From positions 80,536,441-80,600,440 of the forward strand of contig NC_088914.1 of assembly GCF_963576675.1 (NCBI RefSeq): 64,000 nucleotides of DNA. The letters are read 5' to 3'. The notes below the pieces were generated by a model that made no database searches, had not been told where the DNA came from, and worked only from the letters and a program-made list of their open reading frames with translations. Shown in pieces: positions 37,351-49,570 of the stretch. A program made the translations under genes and the position numbers. Position 1 is the first letter of the stretch. Each line of letters opens with the position of its first letter. The stretch comes from Euphorbia lathyris. Lineage: Eukaryota; Streptophyta; Magnoliopsida; Malpighiales; Euphorbiaceae.

Positions 37351-39075
37351 ATGTACACCGACGGCGCCTCTTCGGCGAATGGAGCGGGCATAGGCGTTGT
37401 GATTAAGGGTCCCCAATACATAAAGTTACGGTACGCAGCAAAATTGAATTTTCATGCAACTAATAATGCCGCTGAATATGAAGCTCTGGTATTGGGATTA
37501 CGCCTACTCAAAGAAATCACTCCCGAGCGGATTGTGATCTATAGCGACTCCAAACTAATGGTCAATCAAGTAATCAAGAATTACGAGGTAAAAGATGATG
37601 TTTTGGCCAAATACGTAGCAGAAGTCAAAAAATTGCTAGATCACCTTGAGGCAAAAGAAACCAAATGGGAACTGATTCATGTACCCCGAGGGTCCAACAC
37701 TGAGGCAGATCATTTAGCCAAAATGGCCTCTAGTGAGGAGAACTGGACAGATCCACAATGTCCCTTCGAAGTTAAAATAGCTCCAGCCTTCGCTTCAGAG
37801 GAAGTATCCCTACTCACAACAGTAGAAGATGATTGGAGATCGACCATTCGCCAATATCTGCTATGTGGAACTTTACCTGAGGATAAGGAAGAGGCACGGC
37901 GGATAGTTAGAAGAGCGGCTTATTTCTCCATGATCAACGATGGCCTTTATAGAAAATCTTTTAGCCACCCTTGGTTAAAGTGCATTCTGCCGGAAGAGGG
38001 ACAACAAGTCCTCAAGGAGCTACATGAGGGATCATGTGGGGCCCATGAAGCATCCGCCACCATTTTGAAGAAATCCAGGTTAGCAGGTTTCTACTGGCCC
38101 ACGGCCGAACTGGATGCACAAAAATTGGTAGAATCTTGTCATAATTGCCAGATTCATGCGAATGAATCACATACTGCCAAACATCTCTAGAGGCCCATCG
38201 TAGAAGGACGGCCATTCGCCCTCTGGGGAATAGACATCGTCGGACCATTCCCTCCAACTCGCCGACAGAGGAAGTATGTGGTAGTGGCAGTGGATCATTT
38301 CACCAAGTGGGTAGAAGCCGAAGCTGTCTCCTCCATCACTGCAGAACGAATGGTGGAATTCGTCAAGGACAACATCGTAGGAAGATACGGTGTTCCGCAT
38401 ACCATTATCACCGATAATGGAACACAGTTCAACTGTAGCGAGTTCAAAACTTTCTGTGAAGAGTTGGGCATTCTGAACAGATTTGCCTCCGTTTATTATC
38501 CCCAGTCCAACGGAATGACCGAAGTCACGAACCGGACGATCGTAAAAGGGATAAAGAAGAGATTGGGAGAGCATGATAAGAAGTGGGCGGATCAGCTGAC
38601 GAGCGTTTTATGGGCTTATCGCACCACTCCTAGGACGGCCACAGGAGAAACACCATTCGCCCTCTCTCATGGTGTAGAGGCTGTGATCCCAGTCGAAATA
38701 CAGGTCCCAAGCGATAGAGTGGCCTTTTATTGTGAGGAGGACAACGGCAAAAGGCTAAGGGAAATTCTGGATCAGGTAGGAGATCGAAGAGACCAAGCCT
38801 ATGTACGCATGGCGGTGTATAAACAACGGATCGCCGCTTACCATGATAAAAATGCCAAGCTTGTGGATCTAAATGTGGGTGATCTTGTGCTCCGAAAGGC
38901 CGGCAAAATCCAGTCTCGAGAAGGCAAGGGCAAGTTAGGGCTTAACTGGACGGGTCCGTATCAGATAGTGGACAAGATTGGATCCGCCACATTTAAAATT
39001 CAGGACATGGAGGGCAACACATTGCTACGCACATGGAACCTCCAAAATCTCCGCAAATATTTTGTCAGAAAATGA
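37351..39075 (+). pseudogene. Tat archaeal-type RNase H and integrase
   Basis: The second RNase H has the D-E-D-D set: MYTDGASSANGAGIGVV, NNAAEYEALVLGLRL, VIYSDSKLMVNQVI and SNTEADHLAKMAS. Integrase follows with the zinc end CHNCQIHANESH and the catalytic blocks GIDIVGPFPP, ITDNGTQFNCSEFKTF and EVTNRTIVKGIKKRL, ending with a GPYQIV segment near the C-terminus. One in-frame TAG at 38188-38190 lies just before the integrase core. Confidence 0.93.
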
Positions 39076-39738
39076 GGTGTACACATGGTCTTGAGTACTC
39101 TTTTTCCTTTAGTAAGCTTTTTCCCATGTGGTTTTTCTTACTAAAGGTTTTAACGAGGCTCACCTATAAGACCTGCTTGCTGTAATAAAGCATTTCTCCC
39201 ATTAATAAACATCATTTGTTCTATTATCTGTGTTCTTTTTAAAGTTTATTGCAGCAATATCAATATTCCAGTCTTAAAAAAAAGGGGGGCATCCAACGCT
39301 CTCCGCATTAACAAAGTATCGCTATCTCATAGCTACTTTTTCTCCTTAGACATAAGAGAATCTATCTTATGGGCGGATCCATCTCTGAGAGGATCCCAAT
39401 CTCCGATAGAGTTAAAACGATCCTTGGACGCAAGGTCTTTACACTCTCTTACATATCCTTCCCAAAAAAGGATTCACAAGTCCTACGGGCGGATCACTTC
39501 ACCTCAAAGACAGGTAGCAAATTGATCCCCTAGGCAGCTTTACTTCCTTCAATGGAATAAAACAGCTTCTAACCTTCACAAAGGTCCATGCAATGGAGTA
39601 TGGCTGGCCACCTACTCCAAAATAAATCCTAGATGCCTATATATTTACTTACGCAAATGTAATAGTAAAATAAATAGCTGCCATAAAGGATTAAAACAAA
39701 TTGTACTTAACGATTTTTTACAAATCACAAGTAAACAA
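39076..39738 (+). other. Tat spacer between pol and the antisense gene
   Basis: Non-coding DNA between two convergently oriented transcription units: pol on the plus strand ends at 39075 and the antisense gene ends at 39739. It should contain both 3' ends, but no defined terminator could be assigned. Confidence 0.5.
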
Positions 39739-40398
39739 CTAAGTAATAATGGGAGCATCCTCCTTTACACTATCCTTGCTTACGGTGCTTGCCTGGGAAG
39801 CCTCCTTCTCCACAGCCTCAGATATGCCAACCAAAGGTACCTCCTTTTCCACGGAAGATGTGGGACCAAGAGGAAGGGCGTTATCAGTGATCGGTTCTTC
39901 ACCCGCCTTGGGGGGCACTTCCTCAAGCTCCACTAGCGTGACATTAGTGGAAGGTTTGCTTTCTTCCATGGGTCCCTTCATCCATCTCCAAACATATTCG
40001 CGGAGGTATTCCTTAGCGTCTGACATTTTGTCATATTTGGCTACGTCTTCTGGTTCGGGGACGGCGAACTGCAGATCTATAAAATCAATCTCGGGATGCG
40101 CCAGGGAAAAGTACGCCATGAGCAGTTCGCCATAATAGAAGGCTTGCTCACCCGCCGTATATTCAGATTCTCCTAGGGCGTCCTCATGGTTCTTGGCGTC
40201 TGTCACAATCTTTTCCTTTAGCTTCTCGATCTCCGCGTCTCTAAGGACTAAGGCGGTTGTGGCAGAGGCAAGGTTCGCATTAGCAGAAGCAATGTTCGCA
40301 TTGGCATCCGCTACCTCTTTCTCCAATTTTTCAATGGTTGCCTTATCCACCACACCTTGAAGGAGCTCGGCCTCCATGGCACGTATGCGGGTATACAT

Positions 40399-40483
40399 CT
40401 GTCAAAAGCAAACAGTTTCGTTGAAAGAAAAGAGCAAAGGAACAACTTTCTCTACAAAAAGAAATCCTTTCTAGGGGACTCAC
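40399..40483 (-). other. Intron 2 of the Tat antisense gene
   Basis: 85 bp. Donor CTTATG^GTGAGTCC and acceptor TTTTGACAG^ATG on the minus strand. Both sides stay in the same frame (phase 0), joining KTELLM to MYTRIRAMEAE. Confidence 0.75.
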
Positions 40484-40666
40484 CATAAGGAGCTCCGTTT
40501 TCCCCTTTTGCGCATGAATGAAACCAGGAATTTGGTTCTGATTCCTCTGCACTTTGCCCACCTAACCCAGGGCCTCATCCAAGTCGTTTATGATGGATTC
40601 ATTCTCAAAAGATCCTTGAGCGCCATATTTAGCGGACCAGTATCCGCCCATATCAGGCTTCGCCAT

Positions 40667-40738
40667 CTGCACAAACATTCAAGGGTCAAAACTCAAGTCC
40701 AAAACTTGATGAACAGATAAAAATAAAAGGCAACTTAC
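40667..40738 (-). other. Intron 1 of the Tat antisense gene
   Basis: 72 bp. Donor GGACAG^GTAAGT and acceptor TTTGTGCAG^ATGGCG on the minus strand. Phase 0; joins PVGEMGQ to MAKPDMGGYWSAKYG. Confidence 0.78.
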
Positions 40739-42217
40739 CTGTCCCATCTCCCCTACAGGCATGGCGGACTTCATGGCATCCGCCATAAGCTTAAAACCTC
40801 CAGAAGCTGCAGGTTTCCTCCTTTTTAGTGGCGGCTCAACCACTGTTTCTGCAGGGTGTTTTCCAGTATCCTTTTGAGGATTTACCACTTGATCTTTCCT
40901 ATGCGCCTCAGCCTCTAGGAACTTCCTACGTTTCTCTGCAATAGCGTGATTGGCCTTAGATAAACCCCTGCCAAAGAAAACAGTAAAGTAATCAAGGTTC
41001 AAGACGAAATAAAGGTTACCTTGATCAAATTGCGTAATCTTCGAGTAAATGAACTGTTCCCCCCTCTCGGTGAATCAACGGAATATCGCTCATCATGAAG
41101 GATAAAGCGTCTGCGTATGTCCATGCATCCGCTTTGATCTTCTTCATGAGCTCCGCCACCTCTTCATCACTATCGGTCAATATTCGCATATCGCCCGCCA
41201 TGTGTAAAGGCTTGGGATTCCAAAACGAGGGAAATCCCAGTGATTCACCCTCTTTTATCTTCACATAGAAGAATTTCTCATCCCAGCAATGGACATTGGA
41301 CATTTTGTCACTAAATGGCGAATATACTCCGAATTTGGCGAAAGTGAGATAGGATTCGTACTTTTGTTTCGAGGGTTTATGGAAAGCTCTAAAGATACGA
41401 CCCGTATATACCACTCCTAAATTTGAGGCGAGGTAGCAGTCTAAAGCAATATCCAACCAACCGTTGGGATGCAGTTGGCTGGCCGTAATATCAAAGTAGG
41501 AGAGGATGTCCGCCATCATCTTTGGGAGAGGAAGTCGGAACCCTCTCTCCACATGACTGCAATATACTGTTAGAAAACCGATAGGCGGACATGAGGGTCG
41601 TTGATGGGCTGCGGCTAACTGAGTCTCATAATTATTGATCCAAGGGAAGCGATTCGCCAGATCCATTAGATCCGGCACTCATACGCGACGGAGTAGTACC
41701 GAAGATAGAAGTAGAAAGAACTCGATTCCTAGTGGAACGAGTTTGGTAGCGATTACACGCCGAGTTATAAAACCCAGCTAACTCAGAGCTAATGGAGTCC
41801 TCGGAGGAAGATGAGTTCTCCGATGACGAAGTGGTCCAACTAAAATCAACTACTATTTCAGGGGAAGGGGTCGAATTAAAAAGCTCCGAAGTTGATCTAG
41901 AAGATGAAGAAGAACTCCTAAACATTCAGAACAAATCAAGTAAGAAAAGATGAACTTACATGAAATCGAAAAGCTTTGAACTCTGAAATTCCCAGGAAAA
42001 GCTTCGAGCAGTAAAAAAGAAAGTGAAGACGAAATGGAGAAGAGAGAGAAAGCAAGGGAGAAAGAAGGACGTCTTCTCTTTCCTAGGACAGTGCGCCCAT
42101 TACACGTGTCACTCCTCGATTGGCATCGAACAGAGTGCGCATTAATACAGGTGTTCATGACGGCGCGCGGAAGCTCAAAAGCCCTAAAGGACTTTAAGGG
42201 ACTTTTAGAGGGGCTTC

Positions 42218-42701
42218 TGATAACATTGAGATATTATCCCAAGGACCGAAAGGGATATTCACCTGGAGAAACGCCGTGTACAGATCCCCAAAGAAGATCC
42301 GGCGGGCGGATCTCCTTGATCCAGATTGAAGGGATCCGCTGGCGAACCTAGGAGGCGAATCTCCTCATTCACCTGATTCGTCACTGTAACGGCTGAACGC
42401 CGACTCGGCCATAAAGACCATTAATGAGCTATCAATTAGCTAACCGCCAGGTTAAAGATAACCTGTAACCGCCATTAATGGAGCATTAATGGAGACTTTC
42501 TAGTTGCTGAAGGTGACGACTTCCTAGCTATATATAGCCTACATCCCTAGGCTATCAAGGTACACATTCTCACATCCTTTGTCAATTCAGTTTGTTCCCT
42601 TGATTCACCTTACTGACTTTGGCATCGGAGCTTCCCCCCGTCGAACCCAACGACGCCCCCACAGGGATGGAAGTTGATCAGAATTTCTCTGCTTGTTATC
42701 A
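42218..42701 (+). repeat. Tat 3' LTR
   Basis: 484 bp, same ends as the 5' LTR. A purine-rich tract (TTTTAGAGGGGCTTC) precedes it and the TSD AGGTG follows. Confidence 0.95.
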
Positions 42702-43280
42702 AGGTGGGAAATATTTCATCAGAAAAGCTCGTGCCATTTCTTCCCAACTTGTGATTGTCTCTGGCTGTAAATTTTTTAGCCAGTTCTTTGCTTTATCCCT
42801 TAGGGAAAAAGGAAACAGCTTCAGTCTGATTACGTCGTCAGAAACGCCTCTGTTTGATCTGAATGTGTTGCACAACGTGATGAATTCTTGAATATGCCCA
42901 TTTGGATCTTCAGATTGAAACCCATTAAATTGTACTGAGGCCTGTATCATCTGTATCATGGACCCCTTCACCTCGAACATGTTGTTCCCCTTGTTGGGCA
43001 GCACGATACATGATGAATGTCCCTCTATGGTCGGTCTTGAATAATCTCTGATCCACATAACAGGAGGATTGTTATTCTCTCCTTCTTCTTCTTGGTTTGG
43101 TGGTGGTTGTTCGGGTGGTACCCTTCCAGCCATTCTTCTATCTCTTTGTCGTTCTCTTTGTCGTGCACGTCGAGCTCCCGCTCTATTTCGTCTACACGTT
43201 CTCCCTACTTCGAGATCGATAGGAAAAACAGGAGGTCCAACTCTGCGCATAAACTGGTAAAGAACTTCTTTTTCCTGCAC
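42702..43280 (-). pseudogene. Athila-1 gag N-terminal part
   Basis: Starts at 43280, about 90 bp from the LTR. The retrotransposon gag domain includes QEFITLCNTFRSNRGVSDDV and KLFPFSLRDKAKNWLKNLQP, ending MARAFLMKYFPP at the Tat insertion. An arginine-rich block (RARQRERQRDRRMAGR) lies near the N-terminus. It continues without frame loss at 32761 once Tat and one TSD copy are removed. Confidence 0.9.
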
Positions 43281-43346
43281 GCCTTAGCAAACAGATTAAA
43301 AACACCCTGTTTCACAGAAATTTCAGATAAATTTTGTTGCTTTCAA

Positions 43347-43364
43347 TCCCCGGCAACGGCGCCA
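43347..43364 (-). other. Athila-1 primer binding site
   Basis: The minus strand reads TGGCGCCGTTGCCGGGGA six bases inside the LTR border, complementary to the 3' end of plant tRNA-Asp, as is usual for Athila elements. Confidence 0.93.
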
Positions 43365-43370
43365 AAAACT

Positions 43371-44639
43371 TGTTGTCCTCAAATTAGACTCTAGCAAGTG
43401 TACTAGATACAAGTAATAAAGTGATAAGTTAAGTATTGTCTCCACAGGGATTGAGATCCAAAATTATATTAGAAAATCGTTGCTGAACAGTGTGTGTGTA
43501 AATGTATCTTCTTAGTAGGATTGGTTGTTTGAGTTTGGTCAGTTAAGACAAAAGAGTGCTAAAGCTATAAAAGATATGACGAATAGATGACAGTTTAAAG
43601 GATAGAACAGGCTAGGCATTGCCGAACAGGTTGTGCAAGGTCATACAACAATCCAACGAATTAGTTAAAATACCAATGAAGTCAAAGTATCAGCTTTAAT
43701 GCCCACTTAAGTCAACTTTCATGTGTTCTTAAGTTCCTAAGATTTACTAGAACCAACAGCGTCCTAAAGGAACTTTCTTTCTTGCATTGAGATCAAAGCT
43801 GCATTTCTGTTAAGAAAACCCTTGACACAACCATCTAACATGTCTGCTTCGAGGTTGCAAGATTGATAGAGATATCAGTGAAGATGCAAGTAGTGTCCTA
43901 ACATACATCTATCACATGCATACATGCCGAAGCACAGAAGTAAAAACCCTCATCAACACATCATTGGCAAAATACTACAAATTCATTAAAAGAGTTATAA
44001 GACTTACATCACCGGCCCGGACTAGCCGTGCCCATTCAAAATGGATTACTCACTCATATCAAGCAGTGAGTAATCAGCAGTTCTTTTTATATTCAGAAAC
44101 TCCATTGGAGCTCTCTTCTATCGCCCCTAACAGTGACTTTTCTATTCTAAAACAAATATCCGATGCCCCCTTCTTTCCTTTGCTACGTCTATTTAAAGGA
44201 GAGAGACTAGGGCCAAAATTGGTACCCGAAAGTATCCTTACAAAAATACAGAAAATAAGTCAACTACAACTACAACTAAACAAAATGAAATGATTTTGGA
44301 TCCTTTTGACCCTTGAACACTCAAGGGTCGAAACTTCTTGTCATCATGCTACTTTAGGTAATGCCACCGAAACACTTTTCCACCTGCTGCCTCTGCCACG
44401 CCCACCTCTGTTTTGTCGATGTCCGTCATTAGAATATCCGGCGTTTGACCGCTGGATCATAGAAAGGCTCCACTCCTCCTTGGCAGTTTCGAAACAAGCT
44501 GTTTCCAGCATGTTTGGCTTTAATCTTTACTTATCTACAAAAAAAAATTAATGAGCCCTTTATTGTTGCAATATAATAGAAAAACACCCCATTTCTCTTA
44601 TAAATATTATGTTAAACTTAGTCAATTTCATGCCTAACA
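43371..44639 (-). repeat. Athila-1 5' LTR
   Basis: 1,269 bp, matched by 4733-6007. Plus-strand ends TGTTGTCC...TGCCTAACA. TSD CCCCC follows at 44640-44644. Confidence 0.93.
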
Positions 44640-45368
44640 CCCCCATTAGAAACAAAGTTCGCCGCCCATTACAAGAGGAAATTTCTATCCTCATAATATT
44701 GGTTGCAAATGCAATAGGCAGTACAATGGAATTTAGAAACTAAGGAAGGAAGCAGGAGTGGAGTGGGTGGAGATGGCGATGGAGAGGAGTGGGTGCAGAT
44801 AAGGAAGGAAGCAGAGGATAGGTAAAGAAAATAGGTGATACTATTAGTGAATGGTTAACAAAGAAAAGGTTTTATTCTTTAAAAATTATAATATTTGTTA
44901 CTTAGTGAATGATTAACAAAAAAAAGAGAATGGGTTCAAACGGTTAAATATTTTTCAGTTCATTTATATATAAACGGGGATTAATCGGGGATTACCCGTC
45001 GGGGCTTTACGGGGATGGGGACGGGGATCCCCGCGGGACGGGGATCCCCGCGGGGGCGGGGATACCATTTCCCGTCCCCGCCCCGTACCCGCCTACGGGG
45101 ACTATTAAGCCCAAAATATACCTAAAATATCATCAATAATTACATCAATATTGCTACTAATTTATGATATTTATAACTGTTTAGAAAGCTTTTACTCTCG
45201 AATATGTTTCTTTCTTGTAAGGTACATAAATATTTGGTAAAATCCAAATAGGAACGAAAAGAGCTCAAAAACAGAAGAAAAACCCTACAAAAGGAGTCGA
45301 AGACGACAGAAATTAATAACGCCAAATCGAGGACGCGAACAAAAGCCGAAGAAGTGAAAAACGTTCCG

Positions 45369-45489
45369 TGCCGCGACCGCGGCCCCCAAATTCTCGGTCG
45401 CGAGACGCGTTCTTCAGCTTATCCTTCCCTTCGTTCGAAGACCAATTGATGCTCCCCCATTCTCGGTAGAGAATTTAATATTCTCGGTA
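45369..45489. repeat. Palindromic module, copy 1 (in LTR)
   Basis: The stem CGCGACCG (45372-45379) pairs with CGGTCGCG (45395-45402). Nearby, 45459-45489 holds an imperfect palindrome of ATTCTCGGTA and GAGAAT units. Both types recur twice inside the element. Confidence 0.8.
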
Positions 45490-45616
45490 CGAGCAGGAGT
45501 CTGTAGAAGCCTAGTTGCACACTTTCATTTTCGACGAAACACGATCGTTCGGGTGGATAAAGACGTCCTTTCACAACAGATACGATCCTTCACAATGGAC
45601 ACGACTCTTCAACATC

Positions 45617-45624
45617 TATAAATA
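45617..45624 (+). promoter_or_regulatory. Possible TATA box in the Athila-2 LTR
   Basis: TATAAATA within the LTR, conserved in the other LTR near 51512. Plausible LTR promoter. Confidence 0.45.
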
Positions 45625-46583
45625 AAGTATTGATTGAGAGTTGAAACATGAATGATGAGAGAGTTAGAAGAGAAGATTAGTGCAAAGTTTATGCAGAAAC
45701 TCTGACTCAGAAATGAGTCAGAAATTAGATTTCATTTTTGTTCAAAACAATATGATGTACACACATTGTTTATTCAATAATAACAAGTTTAGCAGCGTTT
45801 AGACATTGTTCCAATTTAGTTTTCATTTTGGTAGTAGACCGACCCAGTCTCTATTACGAAGATTCAACGAGAAGATTGAGTAGAGGCTCCGCCCCTGAGC
45901 CTGACAAACTCTAACGAAACCCAAGGAAAGGATTGACAACCCGTTCACTTGCAAGCCGTCGAATGTTTCCATGCTCCATGTTCTCTGTAAACTTGTATCA
46001 ATTTATATTTCATCTAATAAAGTCCGTTCTATTCGATAGATTTTTATGCAGCACTTTGGTAAAGGATCCGAAGTGGATGCTGGTGTTTTCATTAAAACGT
46101 ATTTAATTCAAAATCTTTACAAGGAAACTTTGTTGAACACTTAGGCAAATTATTATCTCGAAAGAGTTTTAATTTGATTAAGGGCAATTATCCCGGATAG
46201 GGTTTTGTCATGTTCAAAGCCTAATAATTAGAGGTTCCGTCATTTATTTCACCTTTATAATTCATACAAAGTTTAAAGTTGTTTTCTTTGCTTAATGCAA
46301 ACAAATACATTTGTTTACTTTTCTAAAAAGTACTAAACGTTCCTGTCTTGCAAATTCATTCTTAAATCAGAATATTTTCTAACATTTTCATACTCTAATC
46401 TAATTCTCATTCTAGCAATTTCAAAACCAAAACCGATTAAACGATTTTCCATATTATAAACCTTAAAAGTAAATTTAACCGATTATAAATAAGTTTTGTT
46501 TAAAAAACGTTCCCTGTGGGATCGATATCTTTTATTACTACAAGCGTATACCGTGCACTTGCGGAAATCGCTCAACAAGTTTT

Positions 46584-46601
46584 TGGCGCCGTTGCCGGGG
46601 A
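46584..46601 (+). other. Athila-2 primer binding site
   Basis: TGGCGCCGTTGCCGGGGA six bases after the LTR end, complementary to the tRNA-Asp 3' end. Confidence 0.93.
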
Positions 46602-47737
46602 ACGCCAAATTTTTAACAAAAATTTATATTTTTCGTATTTTATTTCGAACCTTGGTTTATAATATATTTATGTATTTATTTATTTTCTAGTTTTTATTAT
46701 TGAGGATGGTCACTAGGATTAAATCCTCGTTGTTATTTAACGTTTGCAATTATATGTTTGCAGAAGAAAAAAAATTTCAAGTTTTTTTTTCACAGATAAC
46801 CTGGAGATTTGATTATCAATGAAATTCACAGAAGGAGTCTACAGAAAAGAAATTAAGCATGCAGATACATCAAAAGGGAAAGAAAAAATTTTGAAGCAAC
46901 ATGTCAGACATGACATATAATTTTTTCCAGAAAATTTACCTTTTCCCAAACACCTTTAAATCTTTTCTATACACTTAACCCTTCACCAAAACATCATATC
47001 TCTTTGTAAAAACAATTTTTCCAATTCCTACACTAAACCCAAATAATTTCCATTTTTATCTCTACCTTAAACGCCTACATCTTCTCAGGCAAGATATATC
47101 AGAAGTAGGATGAAATTACTTTATCCGCCAAGAAGGAATTGTATACTTTTAATATAGTTTTGAAAGTTTCGGTTCATGTGCGTAGTTCCAGTTCGTGCAC
47201 AAAACTAGAAGTTCGGGCATTCAACCGCAATCAGTAGATCCTTAAATTGAGAAAACGTTTAAAAAAAACATCTTGTTCCAGGTAAGTTAAATGGACAAGA
47301 CTATTATTTAAAACCGGTCTAAGTAATTGATTCTGTCCATGATTTTGATTCTCCTTGAGAATTCTTAAGGATTATCACATTTTTTAGTTTCTAGTTTTTC
47401 ATATTTTTAATTCTTACATGTCATTTTAGTTCAGTTTATACATTAGTCTTTAGTTTAGTAATAATGGTGAGATTAGAAATAAAAAATTTGTGATCATTAA
47501 ACGATATTGAATTAAAAGTTACACAAAATTTAAGTTTCATAATTAAAATCTCTACTGTGACTTTTGTTTGATGTTTTGAAATTTTCTGAACTTTCTGAGG
47601 ATGTGAATTCTCAGTTGAGAATTTTACTTTCTCTGCCTTATAAATTTATGAACTTACTGAGAATGTGAATTCTCAGTAGAGAATTCAGGATTTTCAAAAT
47701 TTCAAGGGAAAGGAAGAAATTTTTTTTTTTCTGAACT

Positions 47738-47855
47738 TACCGAGAATCGAAATTCTCTGCCGAGAATTTAAAATTCTCGGTAACTTCAGCGAGTTAAAAA
47801 AAAAAAAAAAACTTTGCCGCGACCGCGAATCGCCATTCACGGTCGCGACACGGGC
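47738..47855. repeat. Palindromic module, copy 2
   Basis: ATTCTCGGTA-type palindrome at 47738-47783, then stem CGCGACCG (47818-47825) with CGGTCGCG (47840-47847). Confidence 0.8.
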
Positions 47856-49570
47856 GTCTATCAGACCTTTATCTTTTCTTTCTTATTCAGTTCATGCACC
47901 ATTTCGAAAAATTAAGCTTCTTCATGTTCAAATGGTGTGAATTTACACCTTTTTAATCCCAACAGACACCTTGAATTGTCCTGGATTGATTATAAAGTAA
48001 TTGACAAAGTTCAGATTTCTGTTCTTACATACTTTTTCATCTCTATCAGACAAAATCTAATTTCTTCTCAGTTATCACACATTTAAAAAAAACACAAAGT
48101 TACAGAAATTTTTTCTTACTTTCGAAACCACCAACAGACATTTTAAGTCATCCTAACATCATTACGCAACAAGCGTCCTGATTTTTCAGAATGCTATGAT
48201 GCACCATTTCCCATTTACACACATAATGAAGAACGAAGATATTATAAAACTATTTGTTGTATATAGTTTGTATATAGGTTTATTTTTGTGTTTGTTCTTT
48301 CTGTTCTTTGTATATATGTTCTTCTAATTTTAATAAAACTGTCAAGTTTGATTCTTTAATTCTTTTTTCTTAAAACAGTTGAACCTTGTCCAAGAATCTG
48401 TAATTATTTTTCATAAATCTGTATTCATTTCAGAAATGTTTCTGAACATCTGACTTTTCATATATTTTACATACTAATACGGTATAATCATTCATAACTA
48501 TTGAACAAGTTCATGAACATTCATTTTATATGATAAATCTGAGTCTTGTTCTGCACATATTTTTTTCAATTTTGATAAACATATCCACTTTTGATTCTTT
48601 GGTTATTTTTATTAGTATATGTTAACTATGCAAATTATTTGATTGAATCTATATATATGTTGATATGGAACAATATAAACTTCACCATGATTTTGTCTAT
48701 AATAATAACATGAATCTGCCAATAATTTTACTCTGTATCAGTTTCAATGCTTCAGAATTAATATGCATAAGTGATTAATAAATTTGATTTGTTTAATTGT
48801 TCATTTGTTTGTTTTTGTATATAGGATCGTTTTTTTTCTTTTTCTCTTCTTTCTTGTATATATGTTCTTATTTGATTTATGTACATATGAGTTCCTACAA
48901 TAAGAATTCATTTCATTCCATACTTTAAATCTTCTATTCTGGTTTATGTCTGTTACAATTTATAGACTATTAGCAAATAAATCTATCCATATATCTTAAA
49001 AGCTAATAAGTTATAATCATTATTAACTATTGAACATAATAGTGAATTTTCATTTTAAATTAAATCATCAAGTTTACTTTTTATATGTTGATTCATTTAT
49101 GTTAATCATGATAATTATTTAACATATATCCGTATGCACTTATCAAAATGAAACAGTATATCTTTTCAATGAATCTGTTTATCATGTTTAAATACTTCTG
49201 TGTTAATTTGATTATTTCACATACATTGCCAATACCTAAACTTTACTATGATTAAATGATTACTCGTATTTAAGAGTTGATATACATTCACTTTTATTTA
49301 TTCCCTTTTAAAAGATTAATTTCCATTCAAATGCTTGTTCATTCAACTTATGTGAATTAATGAACATTGGTTCTACATTAACTCTAATTCAGCATTTAAT
49401 GTTTCATTACTCAAAATTTCATAAGGATAAACCTTTGATTTTCCTTGGATTTAATGTTATTTATTTTAGTTTTTGAGTACAGGTACAGTTTATATTACGT
49501 TCAGGACACAATTAATCAACAAAATTGCACAAACCAAGTCCAAATGCACAAAATCAGGCACTTTTGACCA

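Larger units (their letters stand above)
39739..41925 (-). pseudogene. Antisense intron-containing gene in the Tat element (gypsy-type transposon protein-like)
   Basis: The start ATG at 41925-41923 directly follows an in-frame TGA. A Ser-rich N-terminus leads, after a frameshift near 41690, to a domain at 41678-41040 (GFLTVYCSHVERGFRLPLP, SFWNPKPLHMAG) resembling the putative gypsy-type transposon domain. After a second frameshift near 41050 it continues through KANHAIAEKRRKF. Two phase-0 introns follow: 40738-40667 (72 bp) and 40483-40399 (85 bp). The last exon encodes a coiled coil (IEKLEKEVADANANIASAN) and an acidic tail ending at 39739. There is one stop in the middle exon. Such antisense extra ORFs are known from Tat-lineage elements; function unknown. 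Confidence 0.75.
32767..42701 (+). mobile_element. Young Tat-lineage Ty3/gypsy retrotransposon, 9.9 kb
   Basis: LTRs of 484 bp each (32767-33250 and 42218-42701) differ at about five positions by eye and are flanked by the TSD AGGTG. Plus-strand order: gag, protease, RT, RNase H, a second archaeal-type RNase H, integrase, then a 3' region with an antisense spliced gene. Two RNase H domains and an antisense extra ORF are features of the Tat lineage. It sits in the Athila-1 gag, whose frame resumes exactly across it. Only a few stops and frameshifts disable it. Confidence 0.95.
45103..46577 (+). repeat. Athila-2 5' LTR
   Basis: 1,475 bp ending CGCTCAACA. Its last 1,098 bp match 51356-52470, which carries an extra 14-bp and a 3-bp insertion. 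It includes one copy of the palindromic module (45369-45489). Confidence 0.85.

Noticed and set aside
40968..41019. A third possible intron (52 bp, GT-AG) in the Tat antisense gene
   Set aside because: It is shorter than normal plant introns, its removal does not keep the frame, and the stretch is open and reads through in the frame that continues into the next block. A frameshift near 41050 explains the data better.
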